Part shown: positions 15,253 through 25,535 of the stretch, one piece after another
How positions within the stretch are numbered: position 1 is the first letter of the stretch
Layout: each line of letters opens with the position of its first letter
NCBI GenBank assembly: GCA_036522815.1
Contig: DATDFC010000088.1
Location: forward strand, 1 to 48,087
DNA length: 48,087 bases
Reading direction: 5' to 3'
Source of the DNA: AG41 sp036522815
Lineage (GTDB): Bacteria; Gemmatimonadota; Gemmatimonadetes; Gemmatimonadales; GWC2-71-9
The notes under the pieces: model-generated
Seen by the model: only the letters and a program-made list of their open reading frames with translations
The model's database searches: none
Told to the model about the DNA's origin: nothing
Position numbers and translations under genes: made by a program

Positions 15253-16470
15253 GTGTGGCGCGAGTTCTTCGCCGACCTGCGGGCGCAGAAACTCCGCACC
15301 TCCCTCACCGTGCTGGGGATCGCCTGGGGCACCGTCGCCGTGGTGGTGCTGCTCGCGTTCGGGGTCGGACTGGAGCGCCAGACCAGGAAACGGTTTCACG
15401 GCCTGGGTGACCGGATCGTGATCCTGTGGGGCGGACGGACCACAAAGCCGTTCGCCGGCTTCGGCGATGGCCGCCCCATCCGGCTGCACGCCGAGGACGT
15501 GCCGCTGCTCGCCCGCGAAGTCGCCGAGATCCAGTACATCAGCCCCGAGTACATCACGCAGAGCACGCGGGTGCGGCGCGGCGTCAAGGCGGCCGCGCCC
15601 GCCGTCACCGGGATCGTCCCGGTGTACGGCTTCATGCGCAACATCATCCCCGAGGCGGGCGGGCGCTTCATCAACGATCGCGATGTCGCCGAGCGGAGGC
15701 GGGTGGCCGTGCTGGGCGACGAGCTGGCCAGGCTGCTGTTCGAGCACGACGCACCGGTCGGCCAGCAGGTGCTCCTGGGAGACGCCCCATTTACGGTCGT
15801 GGGCGTGATGCGGCCCAAGCTGCAGAACTCTTCTTATCAGGAGCGCGACAAAGACCGGATCTTCATTCCCGCCTCGACGCACTACGCCCTGTTCGGCAAC
15901 CGCTTCCTGAGCAACATCGTCTATCGCGCGCGGACCTCGGAGGTCACTAAGCAGGCGGAGCGGCGGGTGTATGAGACGCTGGGGCGGAAGTACCGGTTCG
16001 ATCCCAAGGACAAGGATGCGCTGGCGTTCTGGGACACGAGCGAGTGGGAGACGCGCTTCGGCCAGATGTTCGTGGCCTTCAACATTTTCTTCGCGATCGT
16101 AGGGAGCTTCACGCTGCTGGTGGGCGGCATCGGGGTCGCGAACATCATGTACATCGTGGTGCGGGAACGGACGCGTGAAATCGGCGTGCGGCGCGCAGTC
16201 GGCGCCACGCGCGCCGACATCCTGCGGCAGTTCTTCGCCGAGGCGCTGATGATCGTAGCGCTGGGCGCGATGCTCGGGCTGCTGCTGTCGCTGGGGCTCG
16301 TTGCCGCCCTGGGCGGCCTGCCCATCAAAGAATTCGTTGGCGTCCCGACCATTTCCGCCACGGTGTTGACGGCGACGCTCGTCCTGCTGGCGGCGGTCGC
16401 CTTTGTCGCAGGCCTGATGCCGGCCCGGCGCGCGGCCGCGCTCGACCCGGTGGAAGCGCTGCGCACCTAG
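15253..16470 (+). CDS. ABC transporter permease, MacB/FtsX type (first of two)
   Basis: 405 aa. The first membrane helix is at about residues 18-38 (LGIAWGTVAVVVLLAFGVGL), then a large periplasmic domain of MacB_PCD type (about 45-265), then three C-terminal helices of the FtsX domain (FFAIVGSFTLLVGGIGVANIMY, ALMIVALGAMLGLLLSLGLV, VLLAAVAFVAGLMPARRAA). The EIGVRRAVGATRADILRQF segment is the cytoplasmic coupling region that contacts the ATPase. There is no Walker motif, so the ATPase is a separate protein. The start is GTG, 1 nt after the adaptor stop. With its neighbour it probably forms a heterodimeric efflux or lipid/peptide export pump. Confidence 0.9.
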   Translation: MWREFFADLRAQKLRTSLTVLGIAWGTVAVVVLLAFGVGLERQTRKRFHGLGDRIVILWGGRTTKPFAGFGDGRPIRLHAEDVPLLAREVAEIQYISPEYITQSTRVRRGVKAAAPAVTGIVPVYGFMRNIIPEAGGRFINDRDVAERRRVAVLGDELARLLFEHDAPVGQQVLLGDAPFTVVGVMRPKLQNSSYQERDKDRIFIPASTHYALFGNRFLSNIVYRARTSEVTKQAERRVYETLGRKYRFDPKDKDALAFWDTSEWETRFGQMFVAFNIFFAIVGSFTLLVGGIGVANIMYIVVRERTREIGVRRAVGATRADILRQFFAEALMIVALGAMLGLLLSLGLVAALGGLPIKEFVGVPTISATVLTATLVLLAAVAFVAGLMPARRAAALDPVEALRT

Positions 16471-16472
16471 CC

Positions 16473-17723
16473 ATGTTCTACATCCTGCTGCAGGAATTCA
16501 TCGGCGACTTGAAGGCGCAGCGTACCCGGGCCTTCCTCACCTTCTTCGCGGTAACGTGGGGAACGCTGGCGGTCGTGTTGCTCCTGGCGTTCGGCGAGGG
16601 ACTGAAGCGCACGGTGCGGGACGGCCTGCTGGGCGCGGGCGAGCGGATTCTCATGATCTACGGCGGCGAGACCAGCAAGTCGTTCGCGGGCCTGGGGCAG
16701 GGCCGGCAAATCCGCCTGGTGGAGGAAGACCTCGACCTGCTCGAGCGCGCGATCCCGGACATCGACCGGGGGAGTGTCTCCTACGGACGCTGGGGCACCG
16801 CCTTTCAGGTGGGGAAGACCCGCACCAACGCGTTTCTCGAAGGTGTGGGCCCCGATCACGAGGCGATGCGGCACATGGAACCGGCGCAAGGCGGACGTTT
16901 CATCAACCCCGCCGACGTGGCGCAGAAGCGGCGCGTGCTGTTCCTCGGCAACGAGCTGGCGGAGCGCATCTTCGGCAAGGGCGTGGACCCGATCGGCAAG
17001 AACGTGGTCGTGGATGGCCTGCCATTCACCGTGGTCGGAGTACTCAAGAAGAAGTTCCAGGACTCGAGCAACAACGGGCCCGACGCCCAGCGCGCCGTGG
17101 TCCCGTACTCGACGTTTCGCACCATCTGGGGAAACCGCTTCGTGAACCATCTGATCGTGCAGCCGCACGACGCCTCCCGCGGTCCCCTGGTGAAAGCCGA
17201 GCTCTACCGCGTGCTGGGGCGGAAGTACGCCTTCGATCCGACGGACCAGCGGGCCCTGGGCATCTGGGACTTCATCGAGAGCGAAAAGGAGAACCTCGCC
17301 GTCGGGCTCGGCATTCAGATCTTCATGGGGCTGGTCGGGGCGTTCACCCTGCTCATCGCCGGCGTCGGCGTGGCCAACATCATGTACGTCGTGGTGAAGG
17401 AGCGGACCCAGGAAATCGGCGTCAAGCTCGCCCTCGGGGCTCGCCGCCGGCACATCATGGCGCAGTTCCTGTTCGAGGCCATGGCGATCGCCGTTTCGGG
17501 CGGGTTGGTCGGGCTGGGGACGGCGGCGCTGATCGTGCTCGGGGTCGACGCCATCCCGACCGAGGGCAACCCGGCGATGCAGTACATCCTCAACCCGAAG
17601 CTGTCCTGGCCGATCGCCCTGATCTGTGTCGGCATCCTGATCGGCATTGGACTCCTCGCCGGCGTGCTCCCCGCGCGCCGGGCGGCGGCGGTGGACCCGG
17701 TGGAGTCGTTGCGGTACGAGTAA
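16473..17723 (+). CDS. ABC transporter permease, MacB/FtsX type (second of two)
   Basis: 416 aa, with the same architecture as the preceding gene: first helix AVTWGTLAVVLLLAFGEGL, a periplasmic MacB_PCD-like domain, and the C-terminal FtsX domain (FTLLIAGVGVANIMYVVVKER, EIGVKLALGARRRHIMAQF, GILIGIGLLAGVLPARRAAAVDPVESLRYE). It clearly resembles the upstream permease but is diverged, so the pair looks like an old duplication with separate roles in a heterodimer. It begins 2 nt after its partner. No nucleotide-binding domain is present in it or next to it. Confidence 0.9.
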   Translation: MFYILLQEFIGDLKAQRTRAFLTFFAVTWGTLAVVLLLAFGEGLKRTVRDGLLGAGERILMIYGGETSKSFAGLGQGRQIRLVEEDLDLLERAIPDIDRGSVSYGRWGTAFQVGKTRTNAFLEGVGPDHEAMRHMEPAQGGRFINPADVAQKRRVLFLGNELAERIFGKGVDPIGKNVVVDGLPFTVVGVLKKKFQDSSNNGPDAQRAVVPYSTFRTIWGNRFVNHLIVQPHDASRGPLVKAELYRVLGRKYAFDPTDQRALGIWDFIESEKENLAVGLGIQIFMGLVGAFTLLIAGVGVANIMYVVVKERTQEIGVKLALGARRRHIMAQFLFEAMAIAVSGGLVGLGTAALIVLGVDAIPTEGNPAMQYILNPKLSWPIALICVGILIGIGLLAGVLPARRAAAVDPVESLRYE

Positions 17724-17740
17724 CGACTCATTCACCCAGC

Positions 17741-19549
17741 CTAACGTATCGGCACTGCCGGGCTGAGCGTCGCAACGCCGTTTTCGTCGAAACTCTCGAT
17801 CGCCACCCAGTACGCCTGCCCCACGGTGAGCGCCCGCAGCTCGAGCATCGTCCCCTGGTCGGCAAACCGCTGGTAGGTCTGATACAACTTGGAGGGCGAG
17901 ATACCCCAGCGCAGGTTGTAGCCGACGACGCCGGGCACGGGCCGCCACGTGATGACGGCATTGCGCTCGTCCCGATCGCGCACCGCAGCCAGGCCCGTGG
18001 GTGTCGACGGCCGCGATCCTGTGCCGTTGCCAAATACGCGGATATCGCTGATGGCCAGGTTGGCGGCGCCGACATGAATGTGCTCGTACCGAACGAAACG
18101 CGCGCGCGTGGGCCTCTCGAGCTCGATGTACGCGTTCGGCCGATCACGCCGCTCGCGCGAAAGGTCCGCGACGGTTTGCCACTCGACGCCGTCCAGCGAC
18201 GCCCGCAGGCGGAATTGCGTGACCACGCTGGAGTCGGTGCCATAGAGACCCGACCGGTAATCGGCGTAATTCACCTGGATCGCTTTCACAGCGTACACGC
18301 GGGCCAAGTCAATCGTGAGCCACTCGCCGGGACGATTCTGCCGGGCCACCCAGAAGGTGCGCGGGTTCTCATCGGTGACGTAGCTCGAGGGAAAGCTGTC
18401 GAGCGCGGAGGACGCGGTCGTCGACTTACGGTAAGACAAGAGCATCCAGCCAGTGAACAGCTCGTCACTCGTGCCCCATGGCCTCGTCGGCAGCCAGTGC
18501 GGGAAGTCGCCGAAGCGCGTGTCGACATGCATCTGGCCGTCCGAGTCGAAGCCCGCGGGGTGCAGACCAATGCGGCGCTCGAAGTTCCAGTTGACCCCGA
18601 TCCACGGCGTGCCCGTGTTCCACCAGTTGCCGTACACGTCCTGGAACGTGTTGCCGTGTCCGGCGCCCTGGACGAATCCGCCAGGCTTGTACGCGACCGG
18701 GTTGTATGCCGCGTAGCTGAATGGGCCGAGCGGATCGTCGGCGATGTAGACACCGGTCGCGTACACGTTGTACTCCGTGCCCGGCGCGCCGTACTGGAGG
18801 TAATACCGTCCCGCGTACTTGGTCATCCAGGCGCCTTCGATGAACGGCCGGGTCGTCGTGTCGCGATGGTCCTGGCCGAACCGCTCCCACCCGTGCTTCT
18901 CGGGCTCGAGACCGAACAGCCATTTCGGCGTTCCCCGGTAGGCGAGCTGCTTGGTCTTATCGAGCTCGATGACGTGCAGCGGATAGGCGTTGGAGGAGTT
19001 CCAATAGAGGAACCAGCGGTCCGTGTCCGGATCGTAAAAGAAGGCGGGGTCCCAGGGACCGGGTTGCACCGAGTCCGGCCTGGCGAGCACGGCCGCCTCT
19101 TGCGCGCGCGCCAGCGGCAGCGCGGGGAGCAGCCGATTGTAGAATTCCACGCGCCCGCTTGCGGGCTGCGTGAGCATCAGGATCGGCAACGGAGTGGTCG
19201 TCGCCGGCAGGAGATAGATGGTGTCGCGCACCGACAACGCGGCCGGTGCCACGACGTCGGTCAGCGGCCAGCGCGTCGGCGTGATGTGACGCCAGGTGCC
19301 GAGGTCGTGGGACTGCCAGTAGCCGTCGCCGATGGTCTCGAAGAGATAGTATGCGCCGCGCTGCACCACGATGACGGGATCGGCGCCGGAGCGGTAGGAG
19401 ATGCCCTGGTTCTTCTGCTCGAAATTGTAGCGGTAGTCGATGTCGATCGGGTTGGCATACGTGCGCTGCCGAGGCGAGGTCTGTGCCGAGCCATGCGCGG
19501 CGGCGACGACGGTCAGCACCGCAGCAGCGTGTCGCGCCACGGACCTCAT
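17741..19549 (-). CDS. Secreted GH43-like glycoside hydrolase with discoidin and fibronectin-III domains
   Basis: 602 aa. A signal peptide (about 1-22) precedes a five-bladed propeller of GH43 type at about residues 30-375. Candidate catalytic carboxylates are Asp57 (GADPVIV), Asp167 (WDPAFFYDP) and Glu238 (FIEGAWMTKYAGRYYLQYGA). A discoidin/F5-F8 type C carbohydrate-binding domain follows at about 380-510 (GEWLTIDLARVYAVKAIQVNYADY), then a fibronectin type III domain at about 515-600. It should cleave an arabinose- or xylose-containing plant polysaccharide outside the cytoplasm; the exact substrate is not readable. It is convergent with the permease operon, 17 nt away, and is followed upstream by serA after 22 nt. 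Confidence 0.85.
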   Translation of the reverse strand: MRSVARHAAAVLTVVAAAHGSAQTSPRQRTYANPIDIDYRYNFEQKNQGISYRSGADPVIVVQRGAYYLFETIGDGYWQSHDLGTWRHITPTRWPLTDVVAPAALSVRDTIYLLPATTTPLPILMLTQPASGRVEFYNRLLPALPLARAQEAAVLARPDSVQPGPWDPAFFYDPDTDRWFLYWNSSNAYPLHVIELDKTKQLAYRGTPKWLFGLEPEKHGWERFGQDHRDTTTRPFIEGAWMTKYAGRYYLQYGAPGTEYNVYATGVYIADDPLGPFSYAAYNPVAYKPGGFVQGAGHGNTFQDVYGNWWNTGTPWIGVNWNFERRIGLHPAGFDSDGQMHVDTRFGDFPHWLPTRPWGTSDELFTGWMLLSYRKSTTASSALDSFPSSYVTDENPRTFWVARQNRPGEWLTIDLARVYAVKAIQVNYADYRSGLYGTDSSVVTQFRLRASLDGVEWQTVADLSRERRDRPNAYIELERPTRARFVRYEHIHVGAANLAISDIRVFGNGTGSRPSTPTGLAAVRDRDERNAVITWRPVPGVVGYNLRWGISPSKLYQTYQRFADQGTMLELRALTVGQAYWVAIESFDENGVATLSPAVPIR

Positions 19550-19571
19550 GGAAGGCTCCTAACCGATCGCG

Positions 19572-21167
19572 CTAGTCCCCGAAGTTCGCCAGCCGGACCA
19601 GCTGGATATCCGGCACTTTCGCCAGCTCGTCGAGCACGCCGTTCATGAGCGGCTGATCCACGGTGATCGCCGCGAGCGCGTCGTGCCCCGGAAACGGCAC
19701 CCGCGCCTGGTGATAGCTGCCGATGTTGATCCCCGCTCCGCCCAGCAGCGTGCCCACCCGGCCGATGACGCCCGGCACGTCGCGGTTGCGGATCACCAGC
19801 ATCCAACCCTCGGGGGCCACGTCGACGTGGTAGTCGTCGATGCGAATCACGCGCCCATGGCCATTCCCCAGCACGGCCCCCGCCACGCGCGCCCGCCCCC
19901 GAGCCGCTTCGAGCGTCACACCCACCGTGGTCTCGAACCCGGGCTCAGGGGTGCCCGTCTTGCGCGCGTGGCGCACGCCGCGCTCCTCGGCGATGAGCAG
20001 GGCGTTCACCAGACTCACCGGCTCGACGTTCATGGCGGAGAGCAGGCCTTCGACGGCGGCCATCAGGACCGGTCGCGGGGCCGCCTCGTCCTTCCCGCCG
20101 TAGTCCACCTCGACCGCGGTGATCGGCCCATCCACGAGCGCCAGCGCCAGCCGACCGAGGCGGCGTGCCAGGTCGAGCAGCGGTCCGAGCCGGCGCAACA
20201 GGTCGCCCGAAATGCCGGGGACGTTGATCGCGGGCGACAGATCGCCGGCGAGCAGCGCGTCGCGCACCGCACCGCAGATCTCCAGGCTCACCCGCTCCTG
20301 CGCCTCCGCCGTGGACGCGGCGAGGTGCGGCGTGAGGATCACGCGCTCGAGCTTGCGGAGCGGCGAGTCGGCGGGGAGCGGCTCGACCGCGAACACGTCG
20401 AGCGCCGCGCCTCCGATGCGCTTCTGTTCGATCGCCTCCGCCAGCGCTACGGCGTCCACCAGCTCACCACGCGCCGTGTTCACGAGCACCGCGGTGGGCT
20501 TCATGAGCTTGAGCCGCGCGGCGTTGATCAGGTGGTGCGTCTGCTCCGTGTGGGCCACGTGCAGCGTGACCACGTCCGCCTGGCCCAGCAGCTGGTCGAG
20601 CGGCAGCAGCTTGAGCTGCAGCTCCGCGGCGCGCTCGGGCGAGAGGTAGGGGTCGTGCCCGACCACGTGCATGCCGAACGCGCGCGCCAGCTGCGCCACG
20701 TGCCCGCCGATGCGGCCCAGCCCGACGATGCCGATCGTCTTGCCGCGGAGCTCGGTGCCCTCGAACCGCTTGCGGTCCCATTCCCCCCGGCGCATCGCTT
20801 CCGCGGCCCAGGGGATGTGGCGGGCCTGCGCGAGCAGCAGGCCCATCGCGTGCTCCGCGGCGCTGACCGTGTTGGCGCCGGGCGCGTTCATGACCGCGAT
20901 CCCCCGGCGGGTGGCCGCGTGCACGTCGATGTTGTCCACGCCGGTGCCGGCCCGGGCGATCACGCGCAGCCCGGGGCCGTGCGTGAGCAGATCCGCGGTC
21001 ACACGCGTCTCGCTGCGCACGATCAGGGCCTGCGCGCCCCCGAGCGCCCGCTCGAGTTCGTCACGCGGCTTGCCGGCGCAGTTCACCACCTCGATCTCCG
21101 GGGTGGCCGCGAGCAGCTTGAGGCCCGCCTCCGTCAGGCGATCCGCGACCACCACGCGCACGCTCAT
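19572..21167 (-). CDS. serA: D-3-phosphoglycerate dehydrogenase
   Basis: 531 aa, the long (type I) form. It oxidises 3-phosphoglycerate to phosphohydroxypyruvate, the first step of serine synthesis. It shows a substrate-binding half (ARAGTGVDNID), a Rossmann domain with GIVGLGRIG at 147-154, and catalytic Arg233 (NTARGELVD), Glu262 and His281 (LTPHLAAST). An intervening ASB domain is followed by a C-terminal ACT domain (VIRNRDVPGVIGRVGTLLGGAGINIGSYHQAR) for likely serine feedback. Its ATG overlaps the stop of the class V aminotransferase gene (ATGA), so the first two steps of serine synthesis are translationally coupled. Confidence 0.95.
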   Translation of the reverse strand: MSVRVVVADRLTEAGLKLLAATPEIEVVNCAGKPRDELERALGGAQALIVRSETRVTADLLTHGPGLRVIARAGTGVDNIDVHAATRRGIAVMNAPGANTVSAAEHAMGLLLAQARHIPWAAEAMRRGEWDRKRFEGTELRGKTIGIVGLGRIGGHVAQLARAFGMHVVGHDPYLSPERAAELQLKLLPLDQLLGQADVVTLHVAHTEQTHHLINAARLKLMKPTAVLVNTARGELVDAVALAEAIEQKRIGGAALDVFAVEPLPADSPLRKLERVILTPHLAASTAEAQERVSLEICGAVRDALLAGDLSPAINVPGISGDLLRRLGPLLDLARRLGRLALALVDGPITAVEVDYGGKDEAAPRPVLMAAVEGLLSAMNVEPVSLVNALLIAEERGVRHARKTGTPEPGFETTVGVTLEAARGRARVAGAVLGNGHGRVIRIDDYHVDVAPEGWMLVIRNRDVPGVIGRVGTLLGGAGINIGSYHQARVPFPGHDALAAITVDQPLMNGVLDELAKVPDIQLVRLANFGD

Positions 21168-22273
21168 GCCACGAGCCCGGCGAGCAGCGCGAGCAGCTCA
21201 TCCAGCGCCGCGACGCTGTGGTCGCCCATGTGACCGATGCGGATGGTCGACTCCTTGAGGGAGCCGTAGCCCGCGCCGATGGTCCACCCGGCCTGCTTCA
21301 GCGCCGCCACGATCGGCTTCGACGTCTTGCCGTCAGGGAGCTTGAGGCAGGAGACGGTCCAGCTGCGGCGCCCTTCGCGCGGCAGGTAGGTGACGCCGTG
21401 CTGCTCGCTCCACCGCTCTACGCGACGGCGCATGGCCTCGTGCCGCTGCCAGCGCGCCTCCACCCCCCCCTCGCGCTCGATCCGGCCGAGCTGCGCCTCG
21501 AGCGCGTACAGCAGGGAGATGGCGGGCGTGTTGGTCGGCTGGTGCTTGGTCGTCGCCTCGAGAAAGCTCACCAGGTCGAAATACAGGCCGCGTCCGGGGA
21601 GCGTCTTGGCCCGCTCGACCATGCGGTCCGAAGCAACGCCCAGCGCGAGCCCCGGCGGGAGGGCGAGCGCCTTCTGCGAGCCCGTGAGGACGAAATCGAG
21701 CCCCCGTCCCCCGCCCCAGCGGTCGGTCTCCACGGGAGAGCCCGCGAGCGACGTCACGGCGTCCACCAGCACCAGCACGTCGTCGAACTCCCGCACGACG
21801 GCCGCGAGCGCTTCGACGTCCTGGAGCACGCCGGTCGAGGTTTCCGAGTGGACGAGGGTGACCGCATCCACGGGTGTGCGCCGCAGCGCGTCCCGCAGCA
21901 TGTCGGGCTCGACGGCGCAGCCGAGCGGCACGTCCAGCCGGATGCATTCCTTGCCGCAGGTGCGGACCAGGTTCGCAAAGCGCTCGCTGAACGAGCCATT
22001 GACGAGCGACAGGGCGCGGTGCCGCACGCCGTTGCGCACGGCCATCTCCATGAAGCCCGTCGCGGAGGTGGTGCCGACGAGCACAGGGCGGGTGGTGCGG
22101 AACAGGCTGGCGAGCGGCCCCTCGAGCCGCGCGAGCAGCTGCTCCATGGCGCCGGAGCGGTGTCCGATCATGGGCCGCTGCATCGCGGCCAGCACCTCGG
22201 GGTGGACGTCGGTGGGACCCGGCAGAAAAAACCGCCCAAAGGCGGGGGCGGTGGCGACGGAGGCCGCGCTCAT
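21164..22273 (-). CDS. Class V aminotransferase, probably phosphoserine aminotransferase function
   Basis: 369 aa, PLP-dependent, of the alanine-glyoxylate/serine-pyruvate aminotransferase family. It has FLPGPTDVHPEVLAAM at the N terminus, HSETSTGVL in the middle, VDAVTS with the PLP-nitrogen Asp171, and the Schiff-base Lys201 in TGSQKALALPPG. Coupling to serA by ATGA overlap suggests it turns phosphohydroxypyruvate into phosphoserine, a role taken by this family in lineages without classical SerC. Serine-glyoxylate transamination is the alternative. Its start overlaps the stop of the nicotinamidase-like gene in the same way. Confidence 0.88.
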   Translation of the reverse strand: MSAASVATAPAFGRFFLPGPTDVHPEVLAAMQRPMIGHRSGAMEQLLARLEGPLASLFRTTRPVLVGTTSATGFMEMAVRNGVRHRALSLVNGSFSERFANLVRTCGKECIRLDVPLGCAVEPDMLRDALRRTPVDAVTLVHSETSTGVLQDVEALAAVVREFDDVLVLVDAVTSLAGSPVETDRWGGGRGLDFVLTGSQKALALPPGLALGVASDRMVERAKTLPGRGLYFDLVSFLEATTKHQPTNTPAISLLYALEAQLGRIEREGGVEARWQRHEAMRRRVERWSEQHGVTYLPREGRRSWTVSCLKLPDGKTSKPIVAALKQAGWTIGAGYGSLKESTIRIGHMGDHSVAALDELLALLAGLVA

Positions 22274-22935
22274 ACGGCGGCGCGGGCGAGACTCTCGACG
22301 AGCCCCTCCTCCACGACTTCCTTCGTGTTGATGAGGCGCACGCCCTCGTCGCCCCAGTCCTTGAGCAGCTGCTCGGAGACGTCCTTATCGATGCCCTTCA
22401 CGGCGTCGGTGACCACGAACAGGCGGGTGTGCGGTCGCCGCTCGAGCAGGCCCTCGATCGCCGCCTTGTCGCACACGTCCGTCGCCACGCCGTACAGGAC
22501 GATGTCGTCCGGCGCCAGCACGTCGAGCACGGTTGTCACGTTGTCGTTGGTGAACACGTCGAACCGGTGTTTGTGGAACAAAATGTCTCCTCGATGCGCC
22601 CGCACCCGCTCGGCGAGCAGCTTGGGGTCGGTCCGCGCCGGCTCGATCACGAGCGGGTCGCGGAGCGCCGTTTCCGGAATCTTCTTCTGGCCGGGAGTGC
22701 CACGCAGACAATGCGGCGGGAAGGTGGTCTTCCAGTCCGGCGCGTCGGAGATCTCGGCGTGGCCCTTCACGTGGTCGTCGGCGCTTGCGATCAAGCAAAT
22801 GCCGTGCCGGTGGGCGTAATCCGTGAGGCGCTTCAGGTTTCCAATGATCCGCTCCGCGTCCGGCACGTACAGCTTACCGTTGGCGTGCATGAAGTCGTAC
22901 TGGGTGTCGACGTCCCAGAAGATCACCCGGGGCAT
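22270..22935 (-). CDS. Nicotinamidase-like cysteine hydrolase (isochorismatase fold)
   Basis: 221 aa. The candidate triad is Asp10 (VDTQYDF), Lys122 (LFHKHRFDVF) and Cys155 (GVATDVCDKAA). The FPPHCLRGTPGQ segment is typical of nicotinamidases rather than other isochorismatase-fold enzymes. The metal-site region is SADDHVKGH instead of the usual RDWHP, so metal binding may differ. Deamidation of nicotinamide to nicotinate would feed the nicotinate phosphoribosyltransferase encoded at 28544-29602. The ATG at 22935 is preferred because AGGAAGG precedes it by 5 nt; an upstream ATG at 22962 has no such site. It heads a three-gene run with the serine enzymes. Confidence 0.8.
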   Translation of the reverse strand: MPRVIFWDVDTQYDFMHANGKLYVPDAERIIGNLKRLTDYAHRHGICLIASADDHVKGHAEISDAPDWKTTFPPHCLRGTPGQKKIPETALRDPLVIEPARTDPKLLAERVRAHRGDILFHKHRFDVFTNDNVTTVLDVLAPDDIVLYGVATDVCDKAAIEGLLERRPHTRLFVVTDAVKGIDKDVSEQLLKDWGDEGVRLINTKEVVEEGLVESLARAAV

Positions 22936-23011
22936 AACAGCCTTCCTGTGCGAGAAAACCACCTTGAGGAATCTCTCGGAGGCACCAGGAGAGTGTCAAC
23001 CGGAGAGGCCA

Positions 23012-23112
23012 ACGGCTAGACGCACAGACGCACAGCGGTGAACAGGTTGAGTGAACAGGTATTCCCGTTGACTCACATCTGTTTTCCCCGGTGCGTCTGT
23101 GCGTCTAGCCGT
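23012..23112. repeat. Perfect 22-nt inverted repeat in an intergenic gap
   Basis: The left arm 23012-23033 and right arm 23091-23112 are exact reverse complements and contain two copies of AGACGCAC. The 57-nt interior holds a second, degenerate inverted repeat (GAACAGGTTGAGTGAAC against GTTGACTCACATCTGTTT). It lies just downstream of the arg operon and upstream of the nicotinamidase-like gene, so it may end one transcript and insulate the other. No ORF was found in 22936-23119. Confidence 0.9.
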
Positions 23113-23119
23113 GCCGTTC

Positions 23120-23601
23120 CTACAACCGCAGCACCACGGCCACCTCATCGCAGCAGTTCTGCCTGGGACAGCGCGCGCAGTCCGCCCAGACTTTCAGCGG
23201 AAACTGCTCGCGCTCGGCGGGCACGAAGCCGAGCTTCAGGAAGAACGCGGGCTTGCGCGTGAGGGCGAGCACCTCGTGCAGCCCCTGCGCACGCGCTTCG
23301 GCGGTGAGCGTCTCGAGCAGCGCCCGGCCGACCCCCGCTCCCTGCCAGCGCGGATGCACGGCGAGACCCGCGACCTCGGCGAGCTCACGCGAATAGATCT
23401 TCAAGGAGCCGCATCCCACGATCTCGCCGCCCGGGGCCGTGGCGACGGCGTATTCCTTGATGTGCCGACACAGGTCGTAGTTGCTGCGCGGCAACAGATC
23501 GCCGGTGGCGACGTAGGGAGCCATGAGGGTCTCGAGGGCCTGGACGTCCGCGAGCTCCGCGCCCCGCACCGCGACGCCGGGCAGCGGGATGGGAAGCGCG
23601 C

Positions 23602-23605
<4 letters not shown>
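23120..23605 (-). CDS. GNAT acetyltransferase, N-acetylglutamate synthase-like (short ArgA type)
   Basis: 161 aa. It has a single GNAT domain: acetyl-CoA loop HPRWQGAGVGRALLETL at about residues 84-100, preceded by EVAGLAV. The C-terminal end is cysteine-rich (CARCPRQNCCDE), seen in short ArgA-like acetyltransferases. The GTG start at 23605 overlaps the argD stop as GTGA, making it the last gene of an argC-argB-argD cluster. The position argues for acetylating glutamate to start arginine synthesis. The acetyl donor and substrate are inferred. Confidence 0.85.
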
Positions 23606-24761
<1,156 letters not shown>

Positions 24762-24765
<4 letters not shown>

Positions 24766-25535
24766 GCGGGCTGCGCCGCGGGGGCGGAGGCGATGACGCG
24801 GGTGCCGGCGCCGGGGTGTTCCAACAGGCGCAGGTCCCCGATGCGGACGCCGCGCGCGCCGCCACGGAGCGCCGCGGTCGCGGCCCGGAGCTTCGCGGCC
24901 ATGCCCCCCGTCACCGCGCCGCTCTGGATCAGGGTTTCCACGTCCGCGGCGTCGAGCGTGGGCCGCAGCACACCGTCCACCTGCACGCCGCCCACGTCGG
25001 AGACGAGCAGCAGCTCCGCGGCGTGCAGCGCGCCCGCGATCGCGGCCGCCGCGCCGTCCGCGTTGACGTTGAGCGGCGGACCACCCTCTGGCGCCGCAGC
25101 GGGTGCCATGGGCGCGATCACCGGGGTCAGGCCCGCGAGCAGGAAGCTCTCGAGCAGGCCGGCCCGCACGTGCGCGATCTCCCCCACCATGCCGAGCCCG
25201 CCGCCGGCGGGACGGGCGACCAGGAGCCCGCCGTCCACACCCGACAACCCGACGGCGTCGAGGCCCGCCGCGCGCAACTCGGCCACCACCTGCCGGTTCA
25301 CCGGGCCGCCCAGCACGAGCTCCACCACCTCCGCGATCTCGGGAGTCGTTACGCGCACGCCGTCCCGCTGCTCGACCGTGAGGCCGAGCCTGCGGGACAG
25401 CGCGCTGATGGCGCGGCCGCCACCGTGCACCACGACCACCGGATCGAGGCGCACCAGCGCCCGGGCGCAGGTCGCGAGCCAGCCGGGGCGATCGAGCTCA
25501 TTGCCGCCCAGCTTCACGACGCGCGGGCTCAGCAT
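24762..25535 (-). CDS. argB: Acetylglutamate kinase (amino-acid kinase family)
   Basis: 257 aa. It has VVKLGGNEL at the N terminus, VVVVHGGGRAIS (33-44) for the phosphate and substrate, LSGVDGGLL (97-105), PLNVNADGAAAAIAGAL (154-170) and GGMAAKLRAA near 210-219. It phosphorylates N-acetylglutamate in arginine synthesis. The closely related LysZ kinase acts on carrier-bound substrates, but no LysW or LysX gene is here and an ArgA-like gene is, so the free acetylated route is favoured. The ATG lies 7 nt inside the end of argC. An open frame extends upstream, but that would overlap argC heavily. Confidence 0.88.

Noticed and set aside
16556..19648. A 1030-aa plus-strand open frame across the second permease and the GH43-like gene
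   Set aside because: It lies in shadow frames of two clear genes and is a high-GC artefact rich in Arg, Gly and Pro without motifs.
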